Shown piece after piece: positions 8,740-18,243 of a stretch of DNA of 64,000 nucleotides (positions are counted from its first letter, which is position 1; each line of letters starts with the position of its first letter). The stretch lies in contig NZ_JARSBN010000003.1 of the NCBI RefSeq assembly GCF_029624125.1, positions 186,001 to 250,000 of the forward strand. The letters are read 5' to 3'. The notes under the pieces were generated by a model, which saw nothing but the letters and a program-made list of their open reading frames with translations, made no database searches and was not told the DNA's origin. The translations under genes were made by a program, and so were the position numbers. The DNA comes from Winogradskyella marincola. Its GTDB lineage: Bacteria; Bacteroidota; Bacteroidia; Flavobacteriales; Flavobacteriaceae.

Positions 8740-11259
8740 TTAAGAGTTGATGCCGTAACGTTTTTTGCGAGTTGAAAGAAAGTTATTGGCTTGTCTGGTT
8801 TGTGGCTTGTTATTCTTCTTAAAGATAGATTTAATACCATTAAAGTCTAAGAAATACTGAAGTCTTACCGAAATAGTATGTTGTATAGGCTGATCGAAAA
8901 GTGTGTCTAAACTTTCGGAATAACTATCTTCAGACATCGTATCAAAATTGAATAATTGATTTCTGTATAAAGCCGTTAAGAAGCTGCCTGGCGCAAATTG
9001 CCAAGAGTAGCTTAAGTCTATATTCCAAGTACTAAAATTAATGTTTGGCGATTCGTCAACATTATCTACAGTATAACCTTGTTCTGTTGTAAGACGACCA
9101 TTGTCTAATAAGGTAAAGAGCTCATCATCGTAATTTACAGTATCCCAATAATGTCTAAATGTTAGCGCAAGGGAGTTAAAAGGATTAAATGTATAATTTG
9201 CAGAAATCGTATTGGTTACACGCTTACGATTACGCTCGCCAAAAATTGGTTGATCATCTTGGTAAGTAGCATAGCCACGCGATCCGTTAGACATGTTTAG
9301 ATTAAAACTGTAAACCATTAAAAGTTTATCATTTGGTCTTACCCTTGGACTTAGAGAGAGGTTGTAGCCAAATAAATCTCTTCCATCTTCAAATATTTTG
9401 AAGGTATTAGCATTAATATCAAAAGCAAATACTTTGTTGTAGTTAGAAGAGTAGTAGCCACCAACACTTGCTATATTTTCATATATAAAATAACGACCAT
9501 CTCTAGATTCAAAATAATCGTACTGCTTGCCAGCTTCCATATCTACCCAAAATCCATAATTGTTTATAGACTTGGTTTGTGCGTTATATTCTGCACCAAA
9601 ATTGGTACCTGTAAAAGTACCAGGATTAGCTAGGTTTCTATAGTTAATGTATGCGTTGGCACTGTAGCGATTTAGGTTGCCTTTCGGTTCAAAAATCTGA
9701 TACCATATATCGGCACCAAAGTTGTTGAAGTTATTTCTAAAATTAAGCCCTAAATCATTAATTTCAAATTTTGTATCTGCATAACTATGGTCAAAACTAT
9801 AACGTAAATTTCCATGTGATTTTGCGATATAAAAGAAAGTACTGTAGCCTGTCTGTGTAGTATCAAACTGAGGGTTTACATTACTCATTTTTGCTTCACC
9901 TCTTATAAGGTAGGTATTGCGTTTGTTTTGCAGGTTTGTAACTAATGCCGTAGCATTAGCATCTCTAAACTCGCCTTCTCGCATTACATTTGTATTAATA
10001 AGACTTACCGAAGAATTACCATTAAACTGCTGGTCTACCACTAAAATATTGTAATTGGTAAAAGGCTCTACGACTTCTCGACGCGATTCATTAGTATCTG
10101 TATTGGTAATGTTAGCATACGTTTTTTCTGTAATAGCATTAAAAATACCAATACCAAGCCCTTTCTTAGTTCTGCCAGAAACTTTTAATGCATTTAATAC
10201 TTTTACCTCTTCAGGAACATCAGCTTCTTCATTATCTGCTAATTGTAAATCTCCACTTGGTTTGCTACCAACACGTCTGGAAAAGAATAAATCTCCTTTG
10301 GAAAACAAATCTACACCTTCAGTAAAGAACTGACGTTGCTCAGAAAACGTTTGTTCAAAAGGACCAAGATTTAAAACTACTCTATCAAAACCAGCTTGAC
10401 TAAAGTCTGGAACCAAAGTAGCGTCTAGCGTAAAGTTGTCTGTAATGCCATATTTAACATCCATTCCGAAGGTTAAATCAGTGTCGGTTTCTCCATCAAA
10501 ATTATTTACAATTCCTGTAGAGAAAGGGTAGAGGTTAAGCCTTACAGGCGGTTTTAGATTTTTTAAACCAATAAGTTCTCCATGATACAAGCCAATATTT
10601 CCTTTTGTAGGATCGAGCTCATTCCAGGTATATTGTGAGCGATCTCTTCTAAAATGTCTGTGAAACTGAAGTCCCCAAGTTGGCTCTTCTTGATCTGGAA
10701 AACGAAGCGTTCTGTATGGTATTTCCATTTCAACGATCCAACCATCATCTACAATTTGCACAGCACTTTGCCAAACAGCATTCCAGCTAAAGTCTTCTCC
10801 AATAGTAGGATTTGCAATAGCATCTGCCTGCTGACCAGAGCTAAACACAAAAAATTCTGTGTCATTTTGCGCATCATTATTTGGGTTTAAAATCACAGCA
10901 AAAAAATCGTTTTGACCAAAATTATCACGCGAAGTCAACTGCTTCATAATTTTTGAAGGGTCATCGTGCAGATAAGCAGCCACATAGATAGCATCATCAT
11001 CGTAACTCATTTTTACCTCTGTACGTTGCTCTGTAGGTAATGCATTGCCAATATCTGGTTTAAACTGAATAAAATCTGAAGCTACATCTGCATTGTCCCA
11101 AATAGCATCGTCTAAAACACCATCAATTTTTGGTTTGTCTGAAGCTCTTGTAATATTGAGTATTTTTTTATCCTTAGTAAGAACTGTATTTTCTTCTTGC
11201 GAATAAGCTGCACTACAAAAAATAAGGGAAAACAGAATGAAAAGAGAACGTTGGTACAT
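8740..11259 (-). CDS. DUF5916 outer-membrane protein with CBM9-like N-terminus
   Basis: The 839-residue protein has a signal peptide (to about residue 20, AYSQ). A CBM9-like beta-sandwich follows (about 35-230; KPKIDGVLDDAIWDNAD, then WIVEMEIPYRTL). The long C-terminal region (PVRLNLYPFSTG, FTEGVDLFSKGDLFFSRRVG and many aromatic beta-strands) matches DUF5916 proteins, which are predicted outer-membrane beta-barrels common in Bacteroidota. The cargo or ligand is unknown. It is transcribed alone and its upstream region of about 270 bp is AT-rich with no clear operator. Confidence 0.9.
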   Translation of the reverse strand: MYQRSLFILFSLIFCSAAYSQEENTVLTKDKKILNITRASDKPKIDGVLDDAIWDNADVASDFIQFKPDIGNALPTEQRTEVKMSYDDDAIYVAAYLHDDPSKIMKQLTSRDNFGQNDFFAVILNPNNDAQNDTEFFVFSSGQQADAIANPTIGEDFSWNAVWQSAVQIVDDGWIVEMEIPYRTLRFPDQEEPTWGLQFHRHFRRDRSQYTWNELDPTKGNIGLYHGELIGLKNLKPPVRLNLYPFSTGIVNNFDGETDTDLTFGMDVKYGITDNFTLDATLVPDFSQAGFDRVVLNLGPFEQTFSEQRQFFTEGVDLFSKGDLFFSRRVGSKPSGDLQLADNEEADVPEEVKVLNALKVSGRTKKGLGIGIFNAITEKTYANITNTDTNESRREVVEPFTNYNILVVDQQFNGNSSVSLINTNVMREGEFRDANATALVTNLQNKRNTYLIRGEAKMSNVNPQFDTTQTGYSTFFYIAKSHGNLRYSFDHSYADTKFEINDLGLNFRNNFNNFGADIWYQIFEPKGNLNRYSANAYINYRNLANPGTFTGTNFGAEYNAQTKSINNYGFWVDMEAGKQYDYFESRDGRYFIYENIASVGGYYSSNYNKVFAFDINANTFKIFEDGRDLFGYNLSLSPRVRPNDKLLMVYSFNLNMSNGSRGYATYQDDQPIFGERNRKRVTNTISANYTFNPFNSLALTFRHYWDTVNYDDELFTLLDNGRLTTEQGYTVDNVDESPNINFSTWNIDLSYSWQFAPGSFLTALYRNQLFNFDTMSEDSYSESLDTLFDQPIQHTISVRLQYFLDFNGIKSIFKKNNKPQTRQANNFLSTRKKRYGINS

Positions 11260-11526
11260 GATGATTGATTGATGATTTCTTTGGTTTGCTAATAAAGACT
11301 AACGTTTTTTATGAGTGTTACACTTTTAGCAATTAAAATTTATAACCTTAATTTTTTTTGATGGAGTTAAATTTTTACAAAACTAGTTTTAGATCATGTT
11401 CAAGCTTCTTAATTAAACGTTAAAATACCTTGATATTGTTAACAGAACCCTTGAATTAAAGGCATATCATTAAATTTTGGAATGCTTATTGCTAAATATT
11501 TAATAGTTTAATAATTAAATACCTAC

Positions 11527-11796
11527 ATGAATACATATAAAAAACTTGGACTTAGTATATTTTTTGATGCCTTAGGCTATGTGTCTTTGGTTTTTCCACC
11601 TTTTGATATTGTATGGGCACCATTGTCTGCCTATTTAATGACAAAAATGTATAAAGGAAGAAAAGGAAAAGTGGCAGCCGTTATTTCGTTTGTGGAAGAG
11701 GCATTGCCGTTTATGGATGTTGTACCTACATTCTCATTAATGTGGTTGTACACCTTTGTTTTTAATAAAGAAAAAGCAAATATTGCAAAAGCATAA
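11527..11796 (+). CDS. Small membrane protein
   Basis: The 89-residue protein has hydrophobic segments at about 8-38 (IFFDALGYVSLVFPPFDIVWAPLSAYLM) and 57-80 (EEALPFMDVVPTFSLMWLYTFVF). It has no cysteine pair or catalytic motif, so I cannot assign a function. It is followed by a strong terminator, which supports its being a real transcribed gene. Confidence 0.75.
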   Translation: MNTYKKLGLSIFFDALGYVSLVFPPFDIVWAPLSAYLMTKMYKGRKGKVAAVISFVEEALPFMDVVPTFSLMWLYTFVFNKEKANIAKA

Positions 11797-11799
11797 AAA

Positions 11800-11830
11800 A
11801 AAGGCTGAATTATCAATTCAGCCTTTTTTT
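11800..11830. terminator. Bidirectional terminator
   Basis: The perfect stem AAGGCTGAATT / AATTCAGCCTT has A-run and T-run flanks and lies between two convergent genes. Confidence 0.85.
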
Positions 11831-11854
11831 GTCTGTATTACAAAATAAAAAAGT

Positions 11855-12415
11855 TTACTGCACAGAAATAGCGTAAGTTACTTCTACGTCAGTGCTTCCA
11901 CCAGCACCAGCAGCAGTTCCATCATTTGGTTTTGTTGGTTCGTGTTTTAAAACCACAGTAATACTACCTGTACCTGCAGCACCTGTTGCTAAAGTAGTTT
12001 CTATACCTACTGGGTTGTTATTTACATCAACGTCTGTTTTTGTAATTGTTAAACCAGCTGTGTTGGTGTAGAAGAATTCATGCTCATCAGCTTCTTCTTC
12101 AACTTCTAATGTAATATCGTCAGCAGGATTTTCTGTAGCATTTAATAACTGAATTGTACCAGCATAGTTAGCATTTGCTGTAAATGGTCCGGAAATGTCG
12201 TAAGTTCCATCTGTACCACCTTCTCCATCTAAATCTGTAAAGGTTAGCGTTACTACATCACCAGCATCTGCATTGTTAGTTAATTGGTAAATAACCGTCG
12301 TAATTAATTCCTCTTCGTGGTCGTGATTGTGGCCGTCATCGTCGCTAGAACAGCTTGTAAAAGCTAAACCAGACATAAAGAATACAGCTAATAATTTGAT
12401 TGTATTTAATTTCAT
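11855..12415 (-). CDS. Lipoprotein with acidic/histidine-rich N-terminus next to a TonB receptor
   Basis: The start is set at 12415 because translation from there gives a proper lipoprotein signal (MKLNTIKLLAVFFMSGLAFTSC); an ATG 24 bases upstream would add eight unlikely residues. After the lipobox comes SSDDDGHNHDHEEE, a likely metal-binding patch. The rest (about 165 residues) looks like a Thr/Gly-rich beta domain (VVTLTFTDLDGEGG). It lies 33 bp downstream of the TonB-dependent receptor gene in the same direction, so it is probably a surface partner of that receptor. Confidence 0.85.
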   Translation of the reverse strand: MKLNTIKLLAVFFMSGLAFTSCSSDDDGHNHDHEEELITTVIYQLTNNADAGDVVTLTFTDLDGEGGTDGTYDISGPFTANANYAGTIQLLNATENPADDITLEVEEEADEHEFFYTNTAGLTITKTDVDVNNNPVGIETTLATGAAGTGSITVVLKHEPTKPNDGTAAGAGGSTDVEVTYAISVQ

Positions 12416-12448
12416 ATTTATTAATTTAAAGTTTGACATTTTATGTTG

Positions 12449-14848
12449 TTAATAATTGAGTTTTAGTTTTATGTTAAAATTTCTGCCCAGATCATCAGCA
12501 AAATATCGCAATCTGTTTAAGTAGTTTCTGTAGGATACATTAAATAGATTTTCAACATTAAACGAAACGTTTAGTGTTGATTTATTAAAAACCTTAAAGC
12601 TCGCAGAGCTATTAAAGCTAAAAAGCGTATATGCTGCAGGTGTTGAACTTATGTCAACATACACATCGTCTTGTAGTACAGGATCGAATGTGAAAAAATT
12701 ATAATCTGGATATCTTTTTTGTTGTAATACAGTATGTTGTTTTATACCAATTGATAATTGGTTAAGTTTTTTGTTATTATAGGTAATTGCATTTGAAAAA
12801 TTGGTTGCAGGCATGTGTATAAGAGGTGTGTCTTCTGAAACATTGTCGCCTCTTAACAAGCTTAAACTACCATTGTAACTAAATTGGTTAGATATTTTCT
12901 TATTAATATCTATATCTACACCAAAAATTCTTGCATCTACCTGGTTGTATTCCCAAACAGGAAAAGCACCTCTTATCGTTGTGGTTGTACCTGTAGGAAT
13001 GAGTTGTACAAAATTGTTGATATACTTATAATATGGACTTACAGAGAATCCAAAGTCATCATTATTTCGCTCAATAGAAGCTACAAATTTGTTAGCTACT
13101 TCTTTTTGCATGGTAAGCTTACCAATTTCTATTCTAGCAGCACTATGATGCAAACCATCGCTAAATAATTCTGAAGGATTAGGCATTCTTGAAGCCAATC
13201 CGTAATTAACAAATAGTTGAATATCGTTTTCAAACTGTTTTGTTAAGCCCAAACTAGCAGAAACATTATGAAATGTAAATTCTGGATATGTTAAGTACCT
13301 GGAATTTTCTATGACACCAGAGTTGAACTCAGGGAATAACTCATCATAATTATAAGTGTCGTCCCAATCTGTAACTCTGTATTGCTTTTCTGCTTCTATA
13401 CGAGAAAAATCGTATCTAAATCCTGCGCTTATTTCGGTATTGTGGTTTAGGTCATAATTACCTGTGGCATAAACTCCAGCATCAGACTTATCAAAATCTG
13501 GTATTAGTGGACTTACACCTGTGCCAGAGATAGCATCATTCTGTTGGTAACGCAAAAGAAAACCTGTATTTATGGTTAATTTGTCTAAAGCATCAATACG
13601 TAAATTAGGCTGTAAGGATGTTGTAAATAACCTTAAATCTATCACAGGAATATCTTCTCTGTCTCCTCGTCGTAAATCAAACTCTTTTCTTCTGTTAATT
13701 TGAAAATCATACTGTAATGTAAGTTTTCCAAACCCTTGAAAACGCTTGTAGGCTTCTACTTTTCCTAAGTGATGTGTTATCTCTTGTTTAGGATTATTTA
13801 TATCATAAGAGAAGTCGTTAATTACTTGTGGTGTGCCTTCATTTATAGCTCTTACCAAATCGTTAACATTGCCTATATGCGAAGCACTTAAAATTCCAAT
13901 AGTATTATCGACAAAACTATAATAGGCATCAAACCCTTTTTCAAAAGACTTGTAGCCAAATCTTGCAGAAGTATTAATGCTCTTAACTCCTGTGTTTGAT
14001 AAATTATAATTTGCTGCTTCAAAATCTCCAAATGCTTTGTAACTGGCTTGAGTTTTGGCATAAAATCCACTTTTAAATGTTTTTACCAATTCTGTATTAA
14101 CATTTCCGCCCAAACCATTAGTATTAAAGGATAGGGAAGTGCTACCAAACAAGCTGTCTTTAGCTGCATAATTTTCTGGACGAATTAGAATTAAACCACC
14201 AATAGCATCGCTTCCATATCTTAGTGTATTAGCTCCTTTTACTACATCTATACGTCCACCAGAATTAATATCAATATTTGGTGCGTGCTCATCTCCCCAT
14301 TCTTGGTCAAAAAGGCGAACATTATTATTAACTATTAATAATCTGCTACTATGTAGACCATGAATCATAGGTTTTACAATGGTATTACCTGTGTTTAAAG
14401 AGGTAACACCACTTATACTATTAAGTGCATCTCCTAATGATTTATCTGAGTACTGAGCTAACTCATTCTTAGATATTGATTGTTGTATGCTGGTGTTTTG
14501 TAGCTTAGAATTTCCTGCTATTGTAACCTCGTTAAGCTCTTCTATGTGGTGCTCAATGGCTATTTGCTTGTATGTATCGCTATCAATATTGTATGTTACG
14601 GTTTTTGTTTCGCAACCTACATGAGAAATTACAAGTGTTAATTCACCTAAACAAAGCTTTTCAATTTTAAATTTTCCATCGACGTCAGAAGTTGTGTACT
14701 TGTCTAAATTTTGCATATAAACAGTAGCACCAACGATAGGAGTATTGTTGTGAAAGTCTTTGAGTTCGCCAAGGAAAGTATAATTACAGTCTTGTGCAAA
14801 ACCTAATTGTGATAGTATTATAAGTATAAGTAAAGCCTTAAGCCTCAT
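12449..14848 (-). CDS. TonB-dependent outer-membrane receptor
   Basis: The 799-residue protein has a signal peptide (to about 18, GFAQ) and a CarboxypepD_reg-like domain (about 25-105, HNNTPIVGATVYMQNLDKYTTSDVDGKF). The plug follows (about 120-230; SLGDALNSISGVTSLNTG, SSRLLIVNNNVRLFDQEWG, RIDVVKGANTLRYGSDAIGG), then a beta-barrel ending LGRNFNIKLKLNY. The last residues suit a barrel terminal strand. It is flanked by a His/acidic-rich lipoprotein and, upstream, a small His-rich exported protein. Metal, possibly zinc or copper, is therefore a reasonable but unproven substrate. Confidence 0.93.
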   Translation of the reverse strand: MRLKALLILIILSQLGFAQDCNYTFLGELKDFHNNTPIVGATVYMQNLDKYTTSDVDGKFKIEKLCLGELTLVISHVGCETKTVTYNIDSDTYKQIAIEHHIEELNEVTIAGNSKLQNTSIQQSISKNELAQYSDKSLGDALNSISGVTSLNTGNTIVKPMIHGLHSSRLLIVNNNVRLFDQEWGDEHAPNIDINSGGRIDVVKGANTLRYGSDAIGGLILIRPENYAAKDSLFGSTSLSFNTNGLGGNVNTELVKTFKSGFYAKTQASYKAFGDFEAANYNLSNTGVKSINTSARFGYKSFEKGFDAYYSFVDNTIGILSASHIGNVNDLVRAINEGTPQVINDFSYDINNPKQEITHHLGKVEAYKRFQGFGKLTLQYDFQINRRKEFDLRRGDREDIPVIDLRLFTTSLQPNLRIDALDKLTINTGFLLRYQQNDAISGTGVSPLIPDFDKSDAGVYATGNYDLNHNTEISAGFRYDFSRIEAEKQYRVTDWDDTYNYDELFPEFNSGVIENSRYLTYPEFTFHNVSASLGLTKQFENDIQLFVNYGLASRMPNPSELFSDGLHHSAARIEIGKLTMQKEVANKFVASIERNNDDFGFSVSPYYKYINNFVQLIPTGTTTTIRGAFPVWEYNQVDARIFGVDIDINKKISNQFSYNGSLSLLRGDNVSEDTPLIHMPATNFSNAITYNNKKLNQLSIGIKQHTVLQQKRYPDYNFFTFDPVLQDDVYVDISSTPAAYTLFSFNSSASFKVFNKSTLNVSFNVENLFNVSYRNYLNRLRYFADDLGRNFNIKLKLNY

Positions 14849-14928
14849 AACTATAAAGTATAGTAAGTGGTTTGTTGCTGCGTATTAGTAAATGTCAGCA
14901 ATTAAAATAGTTTGATTTACGAGAAAAA

Positions 14929-15270
14929 TTAGGCTATAGCAGGTGGTCCTCTTAGGTATGAGGTGTCTTGTAGATGTGTTCTTAAGAACAAATAAAAGCT
15001 TGAATTAGCTTTGTTGTAATTATTAAGAATTACGGTTTCAAATGTATGGAAACCAGAATAGTAATTTGTGTTGAGTTTAAATTTGTAAAACTCGCAATCA
15101 ACGTCTAGCTCATGAAAATGCGTAGTACTGTCACTATCATTTTTACATACTTCGTGCTTATGATGAGTAAAAACATGAGATAACTTAACAGCAGAAGGCA
15201 ATAATACCGATAGTATTAATACCAAAGAAAGTACTTTGAATGTAGGTTTTATGATGGGTGTTTTAATCAA
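14929..15270 (-). CDS. Small His-rich exported protein
   Basis: The 113-residue protein has a hydrophobic N-terminal segment (about 12-30). It contains histidine/cysteine clusters (HVFTHHKHEVC, THFHELDVDCEFY) and ends in the RGPP motif. Proteins with this layout, often called HYC_CC_PP, are frequently found beside TonB-dependent receptors in Flavobacteriia; that comparison is from memory. It overlaps the upstream gene by 4 bp and precedes the TonB receptor by about 80 bp, so the three probably form an operon. Metal binding is likely from composition. Confidence 0.8.
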   Translation of the reverse strand: MIKTPIIKPTFKVLSLVLILSVLLPSAVKLSHVFTHHKHEVCKNDSDSTTHFHELDVDCEFYKFKLNTNYYSGFHTFETVILNNYNKANSSFYLFLRTHLQDTSYLRGPPAIA

Positions 15271-15761
15271 TCTACAAAGCGTTTTAAGCCAAATCGTTTC
15301 AACATTTTTTTCTCAAATTCCCAAAAGAATTTATGTTGGCCAAATAGCCAACCAAAACTTACTAAAAGAATTTGATAAAAAATTAGCCCAATGATAATAA
15401 ATAATATCCAGTAGAGTATGGGATTTAAGTTTTCTTTAGTAATTCCTAGTAGCTTTATTATTGGTCTGCCTACATACAAAGACGAAGAGCCTGTAACGGC
15501 AAAAACTATAAATACTCTTATCATTTCCCATCTGTATTCTAGCTTCCAGCGTTTTTCTAATACTTTAAAAAGCTTTAAAGTTAGTGCTAACAAACCAGCA
15601 AATAAGATAACTGATGAAATAATAGTTACAAGGATTCCAAATTCAGAAAACCAAACTAAAGCTAATTTATAGGAAGAATACCCTAAGGCTAAGAGACCAA
15701 TTAAAGGAAAAATTAATTGCCAGTTGTGTTGAATTTCCCAATTTTCTTTAAACCTTTTCAT
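15267..15761 (-). CDS. DUF6787-like integral membrane protein
   Basis: The 164-residue protein has about four membrane segments (NWQLIFPLIGLLALGYSSYKLALVWF; ILVTIISSVILFAGLLALTLKLF; IRVFIVFAVTGSSSLYVGRPI; ILYWILFIIIGLIFYQILLVSF). The motif LEKRWKLEYRWEMIRVFIVFAVTGSSS resembles the uncharacterised DUF6787 family. It overlaps the His-rich gene by 4 bp (translational coupling). A TAATTTTG -7 box on the minus strand (15780-15787) sits 19 bp ahead of its ATG, so it is likely the first gene of this operon. Confidence 0.8.
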   Translation of the reverse strand: MKRFKENWEIQHNWQLIFPLIGLLALGYSSYKLALVWFSEFGILVTIISSVILFAGLLALTLKLFKVLEKRWKLEYRWEMIRVFIVFAVTGSSSLYVGRPIIKLLGITKENLNPILYWILFIIIGLIFYQILLVSFGWLFGQHKFFWEFEKKMLKRFGLKRFVD

Positions 15762-15789
15762 AGTACTTTTAAAGTGCTACAAAATTACG

Positions 15790-16227
15790 CTAAATTCTAG
15801 GAATAATGGAAGTCAATTGCTGTTTATATTTTAGCTGAAAGTATAAAAAGTAATTGTATAGTTTGTAATTAACTTCATAACCATAATCTGTACGAGAATC
15901 ATAATCTATTCTTACCTGATATAAATCTGGATCATAGCTGTGCGGTTGAAGATTTCTTTGGTTCCATGCTTGTACCAAGTAGATGTTTCTGTTTTCTAGA
16001 TAGGATTGAGAATGAAAACCTCTTGGTCTTGCAGTACTGGCTAACCATGCATTAAAGCCAGGTTCTATTATGATAATCTCATAATCAGTTTCGTCACTAC
16101 TTATAGAAACGGTGTCGTTTTCTACTAAAGCACTTTCATTTCCGTTATTAATCGTTGGGTTGCTATTGTAAGATTTACAACTGGCAATTAAAGCAATGAT
16201 AATAACAAATGGAATAATCTTTTTCAT
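15790..16227 (-). CDS. DUF6146-like lipoprotein
   Basis: Starting at 16227 gives a classical lipoprotein signal (MKKIIPFVIIIALIASC, lipobox cysteine at 17); the ATG 30 bp upstream would spoil it. The mature part has the conserved-looking core EIIIIEPGFNAWLASTARPRGFHSQSYLENRN and VQAWNQRNL, then YDSRTDYGYEVNYKLYNYFLYFQ. I associate this pattern with DUF6146, uncharacterised lipoproteins of Flavobacteriaceae. About 145 residues in total. Confidence 0.8.
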   Translation of the reverse strand: MKKIIPFVIIIALIASCKSYNSNPTINNGNESALVENDTVSISSDETDYEIIIIEPGFNAWLASTARPRGFHSQSYLENRNIYLVQAWNQRNLQPHSYDPDLYQVRIDYDSRTDYGYEVNYKLYNYFLYFQLKYKQQLTSIIPRI

Positions 16228-16372
16228 AACATTAAAGGTATTAATTATTTTAATCATTTCAGAATTATTGATGTTAAAGCCAAAGTAAGTTATAAATAAG
16301 ACAGTGTAAAACAGCTGATGAGTGTAGGGCTGTGTTGAGTGAGTAAAACAAGAAGAGTAGGTTATAAAAAAA

Positions 16373-16396
16373 ACGGCTCTAAAGAGCCGCTTTTAT
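16373..16396 (-). terminator. Terminator downstream of the DUF937 gene
   Basis: The stem CGGCTCT / AGAGCCG is flanked by an A-run on the plus strand, which is a T-run for minus-strand transcripts. Confidence 0.75.
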
Positions 16397-16420
16397 ATAT
16401 GTGTACAATAGAATTGGATT

Positions 16421-17056
16421 TTACTTACCGAATAACCCACCTAAAAGACCTCCAATACCACCTTTTTTCTTAGCACTACCCAGTACCATTCCGGCAACAT
16501 CATCAATAACACTACCATCTCCGTCTGCATCTAATATTTTTTCTAAGAAACTTTGTTCGTTTTGAGTGTCGTTTCCACCAAGCAATCCTCCTAATAAACC
16601 AGTAAGATCACTTTGAGAACTTACGTTGTTTTGACGCGATTGCTTGCCTAAAACACCCATTAAGATTGGCGCAGCCACTTTAAGGATGTTGCCAACAGAA
16701 CCAGCATCTAATCCAGATTTTTGACCAATAACTTGCTCAACACCTTGTTGCTTGCTACCTAAGATATGACCAAGAATTTTAGAACCATCAGTTTTTACAT
16801 CTTCATCAACTCCGCCTCCAAAAAGACCACCTAAGTTATCTAAGATACTACCATCGTGCTTATTACTTAAAGCTCCCATAAGACCTTGTGCTCCTTCTGG
16901 AGTAGAAGCGTTACGCTCCATTGCTTTCATAAGAACAGGTAATGCCATTGTTAAAACACTGCTTGTTTTCCCTTGATCAGTTCCTGTAGAACCAGAAACA
17001 CCACTGATGATGGTTTTTCCTAAGTCGCTATTTAATAAGTCTAAAATTCCTTCCAT
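16421..17056 (-). CDS. DUF937 domain protein
   Basis: The 211-residue protein is rich in Gly, Leu and Asp. Its features are SSVLTMALPVLMKAMERNAS (about 32-51), repeats of the type LGGLFGGG and LLGGLLGGN, a calcium-loop-like DADGDGSVIDD and a glycine-rich C-terminus (GGIGGLLGGLFGK). The composition and the KVAAPILMGVLGK segment match DUF937, whose function is unknown. It is separated from serA by a terminator, so it is probably transcribed alone. Confidence 0.85.
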   Translation of the reverse strand: MEGILDLLNSDLGKTIISGVSGSTGTDQGKTSSVLTMALPVLMKAMERNASTPEGAQGLMGALSNKHDGSILDNLGGLFGGGVDEDVKTDGSKILGHILGSKQQGVEQVIGQKSGLDAGSVGNILKVAAPILMGVLGKQSRQNNVSSQSDLTGLLGGLLGGNDTQNEQSFLEKILDADGDGSVIDDVAGMVLGSAKKKGGIGGLLGGLFGK

Positions 17057-17100
17057 TGTTTTATAAAATTAAGGTTAATACATTTAGTTTAATAAGGTAC

Positions 17101-17134
17101 AAAAAAAGTCCTATACATTTATAGGACTCGTTTT
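17101..17134 (-). terminator. Terminator downstream of serA
   Basis: The perfect 9 bp stem AGTCCTATA / TATAGGACT has a 4-base loop and, on the minus strand, a T-run. Confidence 0.8.
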
Positions 17135-17159
17135 ATCTAAATAGGTCACATTTATTTTG

Positions 17160-18110
17160 TTAGCCTAATATTTTAATAATCTGCTCAGCAAGTTCTACAC
17201 CAATTCTGTCTTGTGCTTCATTGGTTGCAGCACCTGTGTGTGGTGTTAATGATAACGCAGGGTTCATAAGTAGTTGAACTTCTGGTTGTGGTTCTTTTTC
17301 AAAAACATCTAGTGCAGCTCTTGCTACTTTTCCGCTTTCTATAGCTTTTACTAAAGCCACTTCATTAACAACTCCGCCACGAGCTGCATTTGCTAAAATA
17401 ACACCATCTTTCATTTGGTTGAAATCGGCTTCATCAATAACATACTCTTTTTGTGCAGGTACATGAAGCGTTATGAAATCGGCTTGTTTTAAAACGTCTT
17501 CTTTAGAGACTGTTTTTATGTTGAAGCTTGCTTTTTGACCATCGAAGAAGTCTAACTCTAAAGTGGTTTCTTCAATAAAAGGATCAAAAGCTACAATATT
17601 CATTCCTGCTCCAATTCCTATTTTAGCTGTTGCTTGTCCGATTCTACCAAAACCGATAACACCTAGTGTTTTTCCTTTTAATTCTACACCTTTAGCGTAG
17701 GCTTTTTTTAGGGCTTTAAAGTTGGCATCTCCTTCTAAAGGCATATCGCGATTAGAATTGTGAAGAAATCTAGCTAAGCCATAAAAATGACCAAATACTA
17801 ATTCTGCTACAGAATGAGAAGATGCTGCAGGAGTATTAATAACATGAAGTCCTTTTTCTCTGGCATACTCAACGTCTATATTATCCATACCAACACCACC
17901 ACGACCAATAATCTTAAGGCTAGGGCAGTTGTCTATAATGTCTTTTCTTACCTTGGTTGCGCTTCTTACCAATAGTACAGAAATTTCTTTGTCGTTGATA
18001 TAGTTTTGTAATTGTTCTTGTGCTACAGTTGTTGTTAACACTTCGTAACCAGCTGCTTCTAAAGCATCAATACCGCTTTGAGAAACACCATCGTTTGCTA
18101 ATACTTTCAT
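17160..18110 (-). CDS. serA: D-3-phosphoglycerate dehydrogenase
   Basis: This is a 316-residue, short-form enzyme without an ACT domain. It should oxidise 3-phosphoglycerate with NAD+ to 3-phosphohydroxypyruvate, the first step of serine synthesis. The NAD-binding GVIGFGRIGQATAKIG motif, the ANAARGGVVNE segment (catalytic Arg region), and the catalytic His in LTPHTGAATNEAQ are all visible. It lies 133 bp downstream of serC in the same direction, so the two are probably co-transcribed. AAAAGTT tandem repeats begin 5 bp upstream of its ATG. Confidence 0.95.
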   Translation of the reverse strand: MKVLANDGVSQSGIDALEAAGYEVLTTTVAQEQLQNYINDKEISVLLVRSATKVRKDIIDNCPSLKIIGRGGVGMDNIDVEYAREKGLHVINTPAASSHSVAELVFGHFYGLARFLHNSNRDMPLEGDANFKALKKAYAKGVELKGKTLGVIGFGRIGQATAKIGIGAGMNIVAFDPFIEETTLELDFFDGQKASFNIKTVSKEDVLKQADFITLHVPAQKEYVIDEADFNQMKDGVILANAARGGVVNEVALVKAIESGKVARAALDVFEKEPQPEVQLLMNPALSLTPHTGAATNEAQDRIGVELAEQIIKILG

Positions 18111-18115
18111 TCTTA

Positions 18116-18155
18116 AGTTAAAAGTTAAAAGTTAAAAGTTAAAAGTTAAAAGTTG
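18116..18155. repeat. Heptamer tandem repeat in the serA leader
   Basis: About five consecutive copies of AAAAGTT lie directly before the serA start codon, where the ribosome would bind. In the mRNA this reads as AACTTTT repeats. Slippage here would change the leader length. Confidence 0.75.
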
Positions 18156-18243
18156 GTAGACAGTTAACTTCTAATTTTTGATTAATATTTTTAGATTTTG
18201 AGTAAAACAACTGCTTACTGCAACTGGTTTACTATTAAATGAT

